A stretch of 64,000 bases of DNA. It comes from Nemania diffusa. Its lineage: Eukaryota; Ascomycota; Sordariomycetes; Xylariales; Xylariaceae. Below are positions 50,005-61,107 of this stretch, one piece after another. The position numbers and the translations under genes were made by a program. Each line of letters starts with the position of its first letter. Within the stretch, counting starts at the first letter, position 1. The stretch spans positions 2,914,001 to 2,978,000 of the forward strand of contig JBBPUQ010000001.1 in assembly GCA_038501195.1 (NCBI GenBank), written 5' to 3'. Under the pieces are notes generated by a model. It saw only the letters and a program-made list of their open reading frames with translations. It was not told the origin of the DNA and made no database searches.

Positions 50005-53000
50005 TCACACCATCTCGCGACCCATATCATACGACCACCCACCTTCTCTCCTCATCTTCTCGCGCGCCGCTAGGTCTTTTCGTATATCCTCTTCAGTCAG
50101 TCCATCCGGCCCGCTCCAGTTCGCACTCGACGTTCGAGCTCGGAATTTGGGGAAACGCTCTTTGCTCCGGGCAAACACCTCTTCCATGTTAAGAGGAGCA
50201 GGTGCGCCGAACACTTCGAACGGGTTCCTATTCTCCTGCTCCACAAGGGCTCGTCGGAGGTTCGGCGAGTCGGCCCAGTCTGCGACCATACCCTTGCCAT
50301 CGTCGTCGTCGTCGTCATCATCCTCGTCGTCAGTGTTAATCTCTGGTAGCTCGATTGTTTCGCCGTTCTGAAATCTTGGGGACGACCGTGTTGCAGACTT
50401 AGTAGCTGCTATTCCTGCGGGCCGCGCTGGTGTCTTGCCAGACCCACCAGCGGCGTGTGGATTGGGCGCGAAGGGGATAGCGCCCTTAGAAAGTTGTGCC
50501 ATATCCAAGGGGTGTGCAGCAGCCTTGATGTGGCTATTGTGCTGGCTTGTCACGGTAGCCTTGAAAAGATCCCTCGTCACGCTCTGCTGTGGTGCATTGG
50601 TATAACCAGTAGGAAACATAGACTTAGTAGGCAAGTCCTATTTATCATGTTAGCTTTCTCTTACAATGCTTTTCACCCATTTCCAGATGGCTTACCTTTT
50701 TAAATCCACCAGATGGGCGCACTGGTGCCCCCTTCAGGCTTGGTTGCTTCTCATTCTCCGCGGGATCATTCAGCTCATCCGTCATCCGCACACGCTTGGA
50801 TTCTTTTGGCTGAAAGCCGTTTCCATTGCGGGCCTGAGCTGGGCGAGATGTATTATCGTCGCCAGCGTCCTGTGGCAGTGGCCGCTTCATCTGCGCTTTA
50901 GAGGCGTTCGAAAGGACTGCATTCATAGGCCGGCCAGCATCATCCTGAGAGCGGGGAGCCATCGAATTCATTCGTGAAGGTGGCCTAGAAGGACCGGCTT
51001 CGTTCCTGCTATATTCCGGAGGGCCACTAGGCTGACTTCGGACTGCAGGTGGAGGCGCTCTAGTTTGCTTCGCTTTCTCAAGCATGGCTTGTCTCTGGGC
51101 GTTCTTCTTTGCCTCAGCTTGGATGGCTGCCTGCTTCCGTTCTTCCTCCCTTTGGCGCTCGGCTTCTAACTTCCGTTGCTGTTCTTGACGTCTTTCTTCT
51201 TCTTGCATAGCCGCTCGTCTCCGATCCATTTCTGCTTTAGCATCTCGCCTACGTTGTGCTTCGCGTTCTTCCTGCTCTTTCCTCCTTGCTGCAACTTCTA
51301 AGGCTTTCGGCCGGCCAGAAGATGATGTGGAGCTCTTGAGACTTTGGAGAGAGGGTTTTGCTTGGAGGGAGGGTTGGCTGGCTTTGGTTTTGAGCTGAGG
51401 TTGTGACATAGCATCATGGAAACTTGAGGAGAGAATGTTGCTAGAGGGATGATATTGAGAATGTTGAGAGCCCATGTTGACACGAATTACTGTAGGCGCC
51501 TGCTTCGCCTTACTAGTTGGCTCCTTGGTTGGTCTGACGGGTCGCTTAATTTCCCTTGCTTTCATAGCTGACGGGGGGGCTGCCGAACGAGGGGCAGATG
51601 GAGGCGGCATCGTATTAGGTGCATCGAGCATCTCAACGTCTGCAGTCTTTTCTTCCGACCCAAGAGCATCGGAGTCCGGATCGTCTAAGGGAGCCCGCGG
51701 CTTGGTCTTCCGTGGGCTATTTCTAGCTGACTTGGGAATATTACCAGGAGTGGCAATGACAGCCCGTCTTTCTTGCTCTTTCTGACTAGCCACCTGCATT
51801 TCCATAGCTGCTACGCGTTCTTGTTCCTTGCTAAACACTCGAGCTTTCTCACGTTCCTTCTCACGCGCTTTTTCAAGCTTATCCATTTGTTCAGCTAATC
51901 GTTTAGACTCCTTAGCCTCTTCCTTCTTCCGCTTTTCTTCGGCTTTTTCTTTCTCAATAGATGCCCTCGTTCTTCTTCCCTCGGTTCGTTCCGGGCTAAT
52001 CGCATTCGCAAGCACTTGCGTATCAGTAACCTGACGGGATAGGTCCGGATAGAGGGACTGAGCTTCTTTGGCTGTCGGCGACCTAAGAGTCTCTGTGGAG
52101 GGGCCCAGGTGTAGACCTAACCGAGTGGTAGATGGAGAAAGGAGTGAGGATTTGCCTTCAGCACTAATTGCTGCACTACTAGCCAAGAGTCCCCTAGAGC
52201 TCTTAAGGATAGATGACAGCTTGTTTTTAACCTGCTTCAGAGGGCTATTGTTAAATCCACGTGATGGAGATTTAGGAGTTGCTGAGTTCCCATCTTCCAT
52301 GACTGTCGCAAGTGTTGCGTTCGAAGCTGAGGTCACTTTCTTTAGGCCTTTTTCATCATCGTGATCATGGTCGATGACGGGGAAAACCGGAACCGAGGCC
52401 GACTTGTGGTGCCCAAAGGCATTGGCAGCCCTTTCCAAGACTGGTGAACGTTGCGGGGATCTGGCATAGCTGGTTTGTGGGCGTGTTGTTGGCACTGCGA
52501 AATAATGCCCACTGAGAGTTTCTTTGCCAGAAACTCCCTCCATGACATCTGCCGTGTAGCTCTTAGGGAGGCCAGGCCGGGGACTTTTAAAATCGGAAGC
52601 ATCGTCAGGGGTTCCGAGTGGCTCAATCCAATCATCTTCTTCAGGAAATGCCCCAGGTGTCGTGGTTGTCTTCTTTGGTGACGCCATTTGCTTACCGGGA
52701 GTAAGCTGTGGGTACGCATCAGGTACAGGTGACGTCTGCGATGTATTGGAATCTATCATTTCCTTTGAATTCCGTTGAGCATTGACCTGGGTCTTGCCCA
52801 GTTTACTGATCTGGTCTTGGAGCCGCTGCGTGTACGTCTTGTTATGTACAGCTGCGTCATCTACCTCCATCTCTGTTTGCGGTTTTGGAGGAGCCGGGAA
52901 GTCATCCATATCCATATCCTCATTCTCATCGTCCGTTATGTCTTGCTTCGCGTGGCCGAGGCTCTTGCCACCGGTGTGACGGTAATAGCTTGTCCGATTC

Positions 53001-54154
53001 TGGTCCAGATGACTTGTCCTCGAAATCCGAGTACCAATACTTTTATGAGTAATAGGTTCTCGTGCAGGCAAGGAAGCGAAATTAAGACTACTCTTCCTGA
53101 CAATGGGTCGAATTGGGCTGGAGCCATCAGACGGCGACCGCGAGGCTTCATCTAGGGCCGTCTCCATCACATCAGGATCCACTTCCGAGGGCTCGGCAGA
53201 AGGCGTATGATTACTCTCGGAGATCTTGGCAGGCGTTGGACTCTTTTCTATGGTCGAAAGTGGAGGCACGTCAGGTGAGCCTATAGGTGTTGTAGACTCA
53301 TGATGCACCAGTCTTTTCATAGGTGATGTTCCAGCCCCAACGTGAGCGGTAAAATACTGGGTAGACATATCGCCCGCGCCTGGTTCTTGAGCCGGAGCTA
53401 ATGATGGATGTGTAGGACTTTTCGGTCCTTCGTGTGCGGGTGACACACGAAACGCGGCTTGGTCCAGATGTATGTTGCCTTGAGGGCTAAATGGTAAAGT
53501 TGATTCATCTAGCACAACAGGGTCGTCCACTTCCATCACGTCTTGAGATTGGCTCCCATGATATCCGGAATCCACTACGGGCACCGGCTTTGTTGGCAAC
53601 ACAGGTCGGGGAGAACCAATCTGTTTCAGAGGGCTTGTGGGGATCACAGCTCTAGACGGGGAAGGTTGGGGGTCGACTGCTATCTTGACTCGAGGAGTGT
53701 TGGGTCTGCCATGGTTCGCTCTGGCAAATGGAGTCGTGGCGCCTTTGGGGGTTGAAGAGAAGAGGTTTGAGAGAGGCTGGTGATGGTTAGTAACTCGACT
53801 CCCCCGCGGTGGCAGAATTCGCCGAGTAAAAACACCTACAACGCGGGTTTCTCCTACGGCTCCCTTTCTTATAGTCCTGGGGGTTTTGCCTCGTAATCTA
53901 CCCGGGGTTTTGAAAATCTCGGCGACGTTTCTACTTCGCGATTAGCAGCGTGTAGAGTTTTGCTAGGGGTACAGGGCTGCACACATCTGGTTCTCGCTGA
54001 ATACCTCGGCCATGTGCTCGTTCAACCAGTCAAAGTCGTTTTGGACGGAGAAGGTGAACTCTTCGACCTCTGACTGAGCAATCTGTGTCGCAGATGATCG
54101 CTCTTCTGCAATCCATGGCCCTGAGCCAACCTGCATTCGCGTTCGCCCGGCCAT
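50005..54154 (-). CDS. INCENP homologue (chromosomal passenger complex scaffold), 1345 residues
   Basis: Three exons: 53985-54154, 50696-53930 and 50005-50637. Introns are 54 nt (donor GTGTGC, branch GCTAAT, acceptor GTAG) and 58 nt (donor GTAAGC, branch GCTAAC, acceptor ATAG). The N-terminal exon (EVEEFTFSVQNDFDWLNEHM) resembles the fungal INCENP N-terminus, which in the family anchors the survivin and borealin partners at centromeres. Two charged helical or coiled segments lie near residues 703-775 and 933-1013. The C-terminus has the IN-box that binds and activates Aurora B: LPEINTDDED, a poly-Asp run, then WADSPNLRRAL and RTSSANWSG (about residue 1302), whose TSS motif is the Aurora phosphorylation site in known INCENPs. 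It should act in chromosome segregation and cytokinesis at inner centromeres and the spindle midzone. The names in yeasts are Sli15 and Pic1. Confidence 0.9.
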
Positions 54155-54667
54155 CGCGCGATAGGCCGGTTCCGATGATGTTGTAAAGGACGCGTCGGAT
54201 CTATTTTGAGTCGCGTTATACTGCAGGAAGAGAGATGTATAGAAGGTGGGAGGCAGGCTATTAATCAGTTATTCATGGCTCGAATTGTATATTTTGAGTC
54301 AGCAAGCACGAATGGTGGTCGACAAGTTGAAGTTGTTTACGAGGGGAAAATGTTAGTTAGATAATTGAACGACGTGAGGTGCAGGTTATACTATAGAAGG
54401 TACCTACTGGTATGGTATGGTGGGCTGGCGTAGGTTTTAGGGAGAGAGGGATTCGCCAATATTATTGGCCAAAGCCCCAAATCTCGTAAACACAAAGCTC
54501 GGGCCAGCTCAACCTAGAAATCTCCACACTAGATATGTACCTAGGTACCTACCTATATCTGTATACTAGAGGCCCCTGGGGGTCAGGGGCAAGGAAGCCT
54601 TCGTTTTTAAAGGTATTATATATAAGCCATACAGGCCACACAGGCCACACAGGCCCCTCAACAGAAT

Positions 54668-54784
54668 AACGAAGGCAGCCCTCTCCTTTAGCCTCCTTCC
54701 TACCAACCGTGTGCTCCGCCGCGTAGGCGCTTCGCGCGCGCGGCTCCCGCTCCCTCCCAGCTAAAGGAGAGGACTGCCTTCGTT
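54668..54784. repeat. 117-bp foldback element with 25-bp inverted repeats
   Basis: The left arm at 54668-54692 (AACGAAGGCAGCCCTCTCCT...) and the right arm at 54760-54784 are inverted copies with 24 of 25 bases matching. The loop is GC-rich (GCGCTTCGCGCGCGCGGC). It may be a tiny MITE or a structured element; no target-site duplication was seen. Confidence 0.7.
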
Positions 54785-54792
54785 TTTAACGC

Positions 54793-54852
54793 TTCCAATC
54801 CTAGCCTTTCTAATCCTAGCCCTTCCAATCCTAGCCCTTCCAATCCTAGCCC
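54793..54852. repeat. 15-bp tandem repeat, 4 copies
   Basis: Unit TTCCAATCCTAGCCC, four copies with one or two substitutions. Confidence 0.85.
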
Positions 54853-54889
54853 TAGGTCCTGGGCCCTTGTTGACTTGCAGTTAGGTCTG

Positions 54890-55382
54890 CAGGTAGGTAG
54901 GTAGGTCAGTTGGTCACCTGGCAGGTAGGTAGGCCGGCTGGTGACCCACTTGGTAGGCTGGCAGGTCACTAGGTAAGTCGGTCAGTCACCTGACTAGTAA
55001 GTAAGTAAGTCAGTTACTTGACTGGTAGGTAGGTAGGTCAGTCACCTGACTAGTAAGTAGGTAAGTTGACTAGTAAGTAGGTAGGTTGACTGGTAAGTAG
55101 GTAGGTTGACTGGTAGGTAGGTAGGTTGACTGGTAGGTAGGTAGGTTGACTGGTAGGTAGGTAGGTTGACTAGTAGGTAAGTAGGTCACTTGACAGGCAG
55201 CCAAGTCGGTAGGCCAACTGGTAAAGTGGTAGGTCGGCTGGTATGTCACCTGGTTGGCCGGTAGACCGGCTGGCAAGTGACCTGGTAGGTCGGCAGGTCA
55301 CTTGGCAGGTAAGTAGGTCACCTGACAAGTAAGTCACCTAACAGGTAGGCAGGTCGGTTAGCCACCTGTCAGAGTGGTAGGT
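54890..55382. repeat. GTAGGT minisatellite array with a regular 20-bp core
   Basis: Degenerate GGTAGGTAGGTCAGT-type units. The regular core at 55061-55180 has six copies of the 20-bp unit GTAGGTTGACTGGTAGGTAG. Frames across it read as Thr/Tyr/Pro/Leu-rich repeats and are not genes. Confidence 0.85.
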
Positions 55383-56537
55383 GAATATGTGTGTGTGTGT
55401 ATTGTTGGGTGCCTATGACGTAGGCTCCGTAGGCTTTCTGTAGAGATTGTATGTGTAGAAGACAGCCTGTACGTAGGTATAGCCGGTTTAGCCGATTATA
55501 GCCGCGTGCATGCGATGGAAGCCGAATTGGACGAACTATACCTAAATAGGCAGAGAGAATTTCCTATTTGGGATGAAAAACGGTCCTGGAAATTTTTCGA
55601 CAACTAGCTGGCCCACTCTTCCCAAATAGGAAGGCAAAATTACCTATTTCGGCCATAGAATTCTGCTGGGAATTTTTTACGACACTAAGTAACCTTTCGT
55701 TTCACTCAGTCGTTCCTCCTTCGTTAAAAACGAAGGCATAATTCCTACGTAGATATGTACCTATGTATCTTTGTTTAAATTTTATTATTAATATTTCAGC
55801 TAAATATATTTTTAATAGGTACGTAAGGTAGGAAGCTGTAGAAATACTTAAGAGATCTACTTATCTAGAAAGCACGCCGTTAAAGGTTCATCTGGTCAAA
55901 GCGTTATATTCCTAGCTAGGCATTAATCGACATAATTCCAAGAACTTTACTATCCTTAAAAATAGCAGGCCCTTGATAGCAGGCCCTTGAGCAATGATAG
56001 CTACACTATTTGTCCACATACCTAGAATTCTAGATAGTATGTTATCTCATCACCCATTGACATGCAATAAGAACAACGCCATAGACACTAGGATTGTTTA
56101 TGTGAGCATTTAGAAAACGTACAAGAGACGTTTCTCTAATGGCGGCTTAATTATTCGCGGGGTTGTCATTATGCGTTGATTCAACAGATGAGAAGTTCAA
56201 GCAGATAGCAGTTTGTTCACAGTGGATAGTCGCTCAATAATGAAAAGGGGTATTCACGAAGACAAAGGCCGGCCTATATTATTGTCCGAAGGCATCAGCC
56301 ACCTCCTAGAACAGCCAATTAAGCCGCCCTTCCTATTCACTAGACGAAGGCATCAAACGCCACAAAGCAGACCTGCCGCGCTCTAGCATAGAACAGAAGC
56401 TACAACCTTTGCAGCCATCAGAAGGCCACTCCGGGCCAAGACAGACCATCCGTTTCCCTTGTTGATACTCCTACAATAACGCCAATCTCGCACCGATTCG
56501 TAGGATGTTCTCAGTTACATCAAACTAAATATCCCTC

Positions 56538-59510
56538 TTACAGACCCGTATTTGGGTTGGTCTCAAGATCCGCATAGTGCAACGTGAGTTGCCGCTGGTT
56601 TTAGGTTAGCAGCTGCTTCAGACAAGCTCCGAGGACAACGACATACCCTCTCCTTGCGCCACTCGTCAGTGCTCCACACGATGTAGTAACCTTCTTCATG
56701 TTGAGCACTCAAGATTCGAGGGTGCATGATATCATCTTTGGTCAGCCAGAGCTTCAGCTTCTTGTGCCATCTCCATTGCCGTTGGAACCTGAACCAGATT
56801 AGTAACACAATAAAAAGTACACGAGTAATAGAATCCTCACAGTTGCTCAGCAGCAAGTTGCTGCTGGTAGTCTCCAGGACAACTGTAGAATATCCACATC
56901 AACGTCTCCTCGTTGAAATTAGAAATCTTGTTGCGCAAGTGTTGCACGTTGTTAACCTTGTAACAATCTGGGAGACGGAAGTCCGGCATCGCCGGGCGTG
57001 GCGGTATATCATTGAACGGCGACCAAATTTGCGTGGAGATCATTCTGGGGAAAAGATTAATATGAAGAGTAGTGGACATGGTATGCTTTTGCAATATCTG
57101 CAGTACTTACGCAGGTGACGTAAGATCGAGTCCGAAGGTGGTTGGGTCCAATCCTGCAACACAGGCGGCATAATCGGGATAATTATTCATCAAAGTGCGC
57201 AGGCCTTTGATACCCCATTTGTCGATTTCCGCCATACCAGCCAAAGGATCACGGACAGCGGGTGATTGCAGATCTTCACTATCTATGTTCTTACCAGCTT
57301 GCGATTCGTTAGTGCCAATTGCCCCTAGAGGATTTCGACCTTCCGGGGGTTGCACGGGATCTTTGGGGGGTTGAGAAGGCAAGGTATCATCGCGAAATCC
57401 GGGTGGCTTCGGGCGAGCTTCATCACTACTACTTCGCATATCCTGGGATCGAGAGAGATCTAGAGAATAAGGTAAGTATCCGCAGGCAAACATGGGGCAC
57501 GGAGTAGCATACCAAGAGCCGTAGTACCATCGGGTGAGCGAACATCTGTCGTCCGCGAATTAGCAGAGAGAGCATTCAGCAAACCGTTGCCCGCACGTGT
57601 ACCCTGCAGTGAGCCACTTGCAGTGTTGCCTTGGGCACCGAAGCCCAACGTTGACATCAAAGTAGAGCCGCGCTCATGGCCAAGCTCTCCATCTCCATTT
57701 CTCAGGCTGTTGTTGAGCGGAGGAAACTCGTCAATGCTACTCGGCTGGGGCTGAGATGATTGTGACATGCTAGTCTGGGTACCGAAGCGAAAGGCTGCTT
57801 GGTTTGTGTTCATGCGAGAGGAGGTCGAGAAGAAATCATCCTGCTGACTTTGTTGCGAGTGTGGGGTAGACTGATTTCGCTGGATAGCACCACCTATAGG
57901 TCTTGAGCCTCCAGCCCATAGCGAAGATGGGTTGCCACTAGAAAGTTGGGGGGTGTTGGAGAGGGAGGGGAATTCGCTGCTAAAAATATTAGCAATCTTG
58001 GGTAACCAGGTAGCGAATAGAAAAGGCCAACGTAGAACTGGAGGGTGGAAAGAGGAAGGGGACTGAGATGAGAGTGGGTAAATAAGAAAAATCATAATGT
58101 AAAGAACAATCACGATTTACCGTCTCAACACGGAAGCATAAGGTAGTCCAGGAGGCAGAGGTTCTGAAGACTGAACATCATGTACATGAAGGGCTTTGCT
58201 GGTGGTTCGGGATCCCATTGAATCCGAGGGATAAGCCATCTTCAGAACTTTGTTGAAATCCCAACCATAAGGGTTCTGGTTGGTTTCAGAAGAGGATGCA
58301 CCTTCATACGCCGGCATCTCCATAGAGGAAGGACCACTAGAATGCAAGTGCAGCTTGCGGACAAGCTTTGGTTTGCGAGGCTTGGTGGTGGCGGGTAGAA
58401 GAGAATCTACACCCTCAGGCAGGGAATGGGAAGGGGAAGAGGAAGGTGACGGCGGGTGATCTGACATGATGCATGCGACAAATAAAGTGCAATGGCGGAA
58501 AACTAAGCCTTGCCTCGGCAATGGAGGTCAAATGAAGGGAAACAGCAATAACTCAGTGTTGTGTGGGGGGGAAGGTGTATATGTGTGCGAGTGTGTGTGT
58601 GGGTGTGTGTATGTGTGTATGTCTGTATGTCTGTATGTGTGTGTGTGTGTGTGCGATAGAGGGAAGATGACCACAGGTAATAGAAGTATAATGTGGTAGG
58701 TGTACCAGGTGTGCCGGGTAACCAAACCAACCCGGAAAAAAAAAGTACCTACGAGAGGTCCAGCGACGTTGCTGGTTGCGAGGCACCCAGACTCTGTGCA
58801 AAACTGAGATTTCCGCCCAACTGCCTTGAGGAATTTTGAAGACTACCAGCAGCAGCACCACCACCACCAACACCACCGCCACTACCCATCGGCACATTTC
58901 CACCAAAGGCCCATCCGCCTGCATTGTTTGCTTTGCATACAGATACCATATCAGTGTCCGAACAAGTAAGCTCTTGGTGTTTGAGGTAGCCACCCATACC
59001 TATTTTACCATTTGGTAACCGATTTGATCCTGCCCTGCCAGGTTGCTGGGGTTGTTGTTGGCCACCAAAGCCAGTCGGCATCCCCCTTAAGGTTTGCGGC
59101 ACCGCTCCTGACCATGTCCAGTATTAGCCAAGCTTGCAAACACAAGTACACAGAAGCAGTATAGAGCAAGGCAATGGGTGTAGGCATTCCCGGAGCCACT
59201 GCGCCGGCCGCCCAACGCGCCAGAGCTGACAACTCTTCCTCCACCATCTTTGGAGCACTCCAGCTTGCGACGAGGCTGAGATCGGGCCAACCAAGCCACG
59301 CACGGCTGGTCTTTCTACACCTCCGTCTACAGCCAGTCATGTACTATTGGGATCGCACGGGTCGCGAGAATAACGAAGACCGGTTCAAGGTGGTGGGATG
59401 GTTGTCACAGCAGGTTCGCGATGGAGATTCGGAATCGAACGGCAAACAGGTGTTTACGTAGGCAGAGGACAGGGCAAAGGAGTCGGGACAGCACTACCTG
59501 GTCGATTCAT
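56538..59510 (-). CDS. CCR4-NOT complex subunit NOT2 (seven exons, 527 residues)
   Basis: Exons: 59498-59510 (13 nt, ATG AAT CGA CCA G), 58753-59107, 57513-57976, 57111-57459, 56841-57044, 56647-56788 and 56538-56594. Introns are 390, 776, 53, 66, 52 and 52 nt; all frames agree. The product starts MNRPGAVPQTLRGMP, the usual start of fungal NOT2, and has a Gly/Gln-rich N-terminal part with LGGNLSFAQSL and EFPSLSNTP. It has SSIDEFPPLNNSLRNG and MAEIDKWGIKGLRTLMNNYP, then the C-terminal NOT-box domain: ISTQIW, RPAMPDFRLPDCY, FNEETLMWIFYSCPGD, RWHKKLKLWLT, YIVWSTDEWRKER and LTLHYADLE. NOT2 binds NOT1 with NOT3/5 in the complex that deadenylates mRNA and regulates transcription. The large second intron holds another open frame and a GT microsatellite, listed separately. 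Confidence 0.9.
58121..58467 (-). CDS. Possible alternative first exon of NOT2, or small gene nested in its intron
   Basis: Inside the 776-nt second intron of NOT2, on the same strand, an ATG at 58465-58467 opens a frame beginning MSDHPPSPSSSPSHSL. It has a basic stretch (TKPRKPKLVRKLHLHSSG), then NPYGWDFNKVLKM and PPGLPYASVLRR, and stops at 58117-58119. A donor-like CG/GTAAAT lies at 58121/58120; splicing there to the NOT2 exon 3 acceptor (57977/57976) leaves the frame intact (phase 2 on both sides) and gives ...VLR-REFPSLS. So it could be an alternative, promoter-driven N-terminus for NOT2. Read alone it is a 116-residue peptide without a recognised domain. Its length and non-repetitive content argue against chance, but nothing in the sequence decides between the options. 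Confidence 0.42.
58575..58653. repeat. GT microsatellite in the NOT2 intron
   Basis: Imperfect GT/GTAT/GTCT repeat of about 80 bp, upstream of the MSDH frame. It makes several spurious Thr-His or Cys-Val frames. Confidence 0.85.
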
Positions 59511-59994
59511 GGTTTAGATCCTAAATAGGGAGACACGCCAGTGCCTATACGCTGCTAAGGGTCGTCGCGTGGGGGTTGAGGCTTCAGGTCAATCAATGAT
59601 TTACAAGAAAGCACAGAGTTGTTGTCGGGCTAGATCTTGACTTGAGTTTGAACTGTGGTGTCTTCTATCAAGGTGCTCTCGGCTTGATTCGTTGATTCAG
59701 TCATAGGACCCACAGACTTTAAGCTTAGAACCAATAACCTTCCAGTACCTGGTACTACAGTCAGCCTTGCTCTCTCCATGGCACACTAGTAGGTACCTAG
59801 TCACTACCTACGCAGCTACATAGAGAGGTAAGTACTTATGTAATTATAATATTATACCGGATGAACAGATATATGTACTTAGGCGGTACTTAGGTACTTG
59901 ATTTCAATTAAACATATTTCAAGAGAGAGATATATATGTATGAGCCTGCGTGCGCCTATAACTCCATAATTATCATTTACAATTATTATGCTTT
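59511..59994. other. Intergenic region, NOT2 promoter side
   Basis: No gene recognised. It contains TACCTAG and TACTTAGG repeats near 59793-59900. Confidence 0.45.
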
Positions 59995-60444
59995 CTAATA
60001 ATCTAATACCAACTCTGAAGATACCCCTGCTACCCGATTTCGAGCTTCCATATCTATCTCGTTCAATAACGCCTCATCAATAAAGCCGCGACTAAGGGTG
60101 TGTGGACATGGGCAGTAATGGTCATCTCCCTGCTCGTATTGGTGGCTGCAAGCACAGTTATGATCTTGGCGTCTTGCTTCATCATGGCTGCAAGGACAAT
60201 AGTGATCAAACAGCCCCGCTAAATTATGTTGACATTCATTACAATAATGGTCAACATAACCAGTATGCTTGTAGGCTTCCTTGAAGGCTTCGCGATATTT
60301 GGTTTTCCGCTGTCTTCGGCCAAGTTTCCTCTTCTTATTCATATTCTTCTGTCTTTTTGCCGGGGACTGCTGAGTTCCCTTAGGTCGGGTGGTTTCTCCA
60401 AAGTCTGCAGGCTTTTCGGTCGACGTATTCTTAATGGTATCCAT
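59995..60444 (-). CDS. Small protein with four DHxC-type Cys/His repeats
   Basis: Single exon, 149 residues, ATG at 60442-60444. A basic stretch, likely a nuclear signal (about residues 29-48, AKRQKNMNKKRKLGRRQRKT), is followed by four Cys/His units: DHYCNECQH (65-73), DHYCPCSH (80-87), DHNCACSH (94-101) and DHYCPCPH (108-115), spaced 14-15 residues apart. Each unit carries Asp, two His and two Cys, a good set of metal ligands. The last 30 residues are acidic and helical-looking (FIDEALLNEIDMEARNRV). I do not recognise the pattern as a named zinc-finger class. A metal-binding or nucleic-acid-linked role is an inference from ligands and basic region only. The reading frame is clean and not low-complexity, so it is probably real. 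Confidence 0.62.
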   Translation of the reverse strand: MDTIKNTSTEKPADFGETTRPKGTQQSPAKRQKNMNKKRKLGRRQRKTKYREAFKEAYKHTGYVDHYCNECQHNLAGLFDHYCPCSHDEARRQDHNCACSHQYEQGDDHYCPCPHTLSRGFIDEALLNEIDMEARNRVAGVSSELVLDY

Positions 60445-61107
60445 GTTGTCTCTCCTTAAAGATTGGAAATAAATTGTTGCTGTGTGGATCTAGTTGTTGC
60501 TGCAGAATTATAATGCGTTTCTATTCTGTTCAAGACAGCGCGCATTTATATTCATCTCGGGGCATTAAAACAAACAAAATGATCATAGTTGTCGTCCTTT
60601 CAAGCCCTCATTCACACAACGAAGCTCTGTTTTATCTACTAAAATTAGCCAAGTCTTTATTTCAATTGGCTTGTCTTGTTGGGTATTGTTCAATCATGAA
60701 AGACTCGACGGGTTTTCTTTCTTTTCTTCTTTTTTATGTCTGAATCTCGCTCCTAGCAAAGCTTTGTGTCAAAAGGCATAATCATAGTAAATCGTAAGAA
60801 AAGAGTTAGCATAAAGTTATGTAAGTGTATAGCATTCAACAGGATCCTTTCTGCTCCTATAAGAATCCCAGATCTTATATAATGTAGATTCCACAGCTGC
60901 AAACCGACTAGCGATAGCATAGTATTAAAGCGTAGTAGTCACCGAGACGATGCGCTAGGAATGGGCTAACTGATTGGCTTCAATGAAGTGTTTGTCTACT
61001 CCGCAGAGTGAGTAGTGCCGAAACTACGATCGACCTTTTTTTTTTAAGTATATGAACAACACTAGATATAGACGACGGTATCACTATAGCATAGGTTTCG
61101 CCGGTAT
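60445..61107. other. Intergenic region
   Basis: Between two minus-strand genes. The left part is the promoter of the Cys/His repeat gene. An 89-codon plus-strand frame at 60474-60743 has no features and is rich in leucine and serine by chance of composition. Nothing else recognised. Confidence 0.4.

Larger units (their letters stand above)
54775..55738. repeat. 964-bp segment bounded by 17-bp perfect inverted repeats
   Basis: TGCCTTCGTTTTTAACG at 54775-54791 is exactly inverted at 55722-55738. The left end overlaps the right arm of the 117-bp foldback, and another partial copy (GCCTTCGTTTTTAA) lies near 54597-54611. The segment contains the 15-bp and 20-bp minisatellites. Confidence 0.6.
54155..56537. 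other. Intergenic region with foldback sequence and minisatellites
   Basis: Between the 5' end of INCENP and the 3' end of NOT2. It holds an inverted repeat (54668-54784), a longer 17-bp inverted-repeat pair (54775-55738), a 15-bp repeat, a 20-bp minisatellite and GTAGGT-type simple sequence. A second pair of similar stretches occurs at about 55560-55605 and 55640-55683 (both CCTATTT... followed by GGAAATTTTT-like sequence). No gene is supported. Confidence 0.5.

Noticed and set aside
54700..55276. Leu/Gly- and Thr/Tyr/Pro-rich minus-strand open frames
   Set aside because: Frames across the 15-bp and 20-bp tandem arrays; no start context or domain.
58503..58730. Thr-His and Cys-Val repeat open frames
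   Set aside because: Translations of the GT microsatellite in the NOT2 intron.
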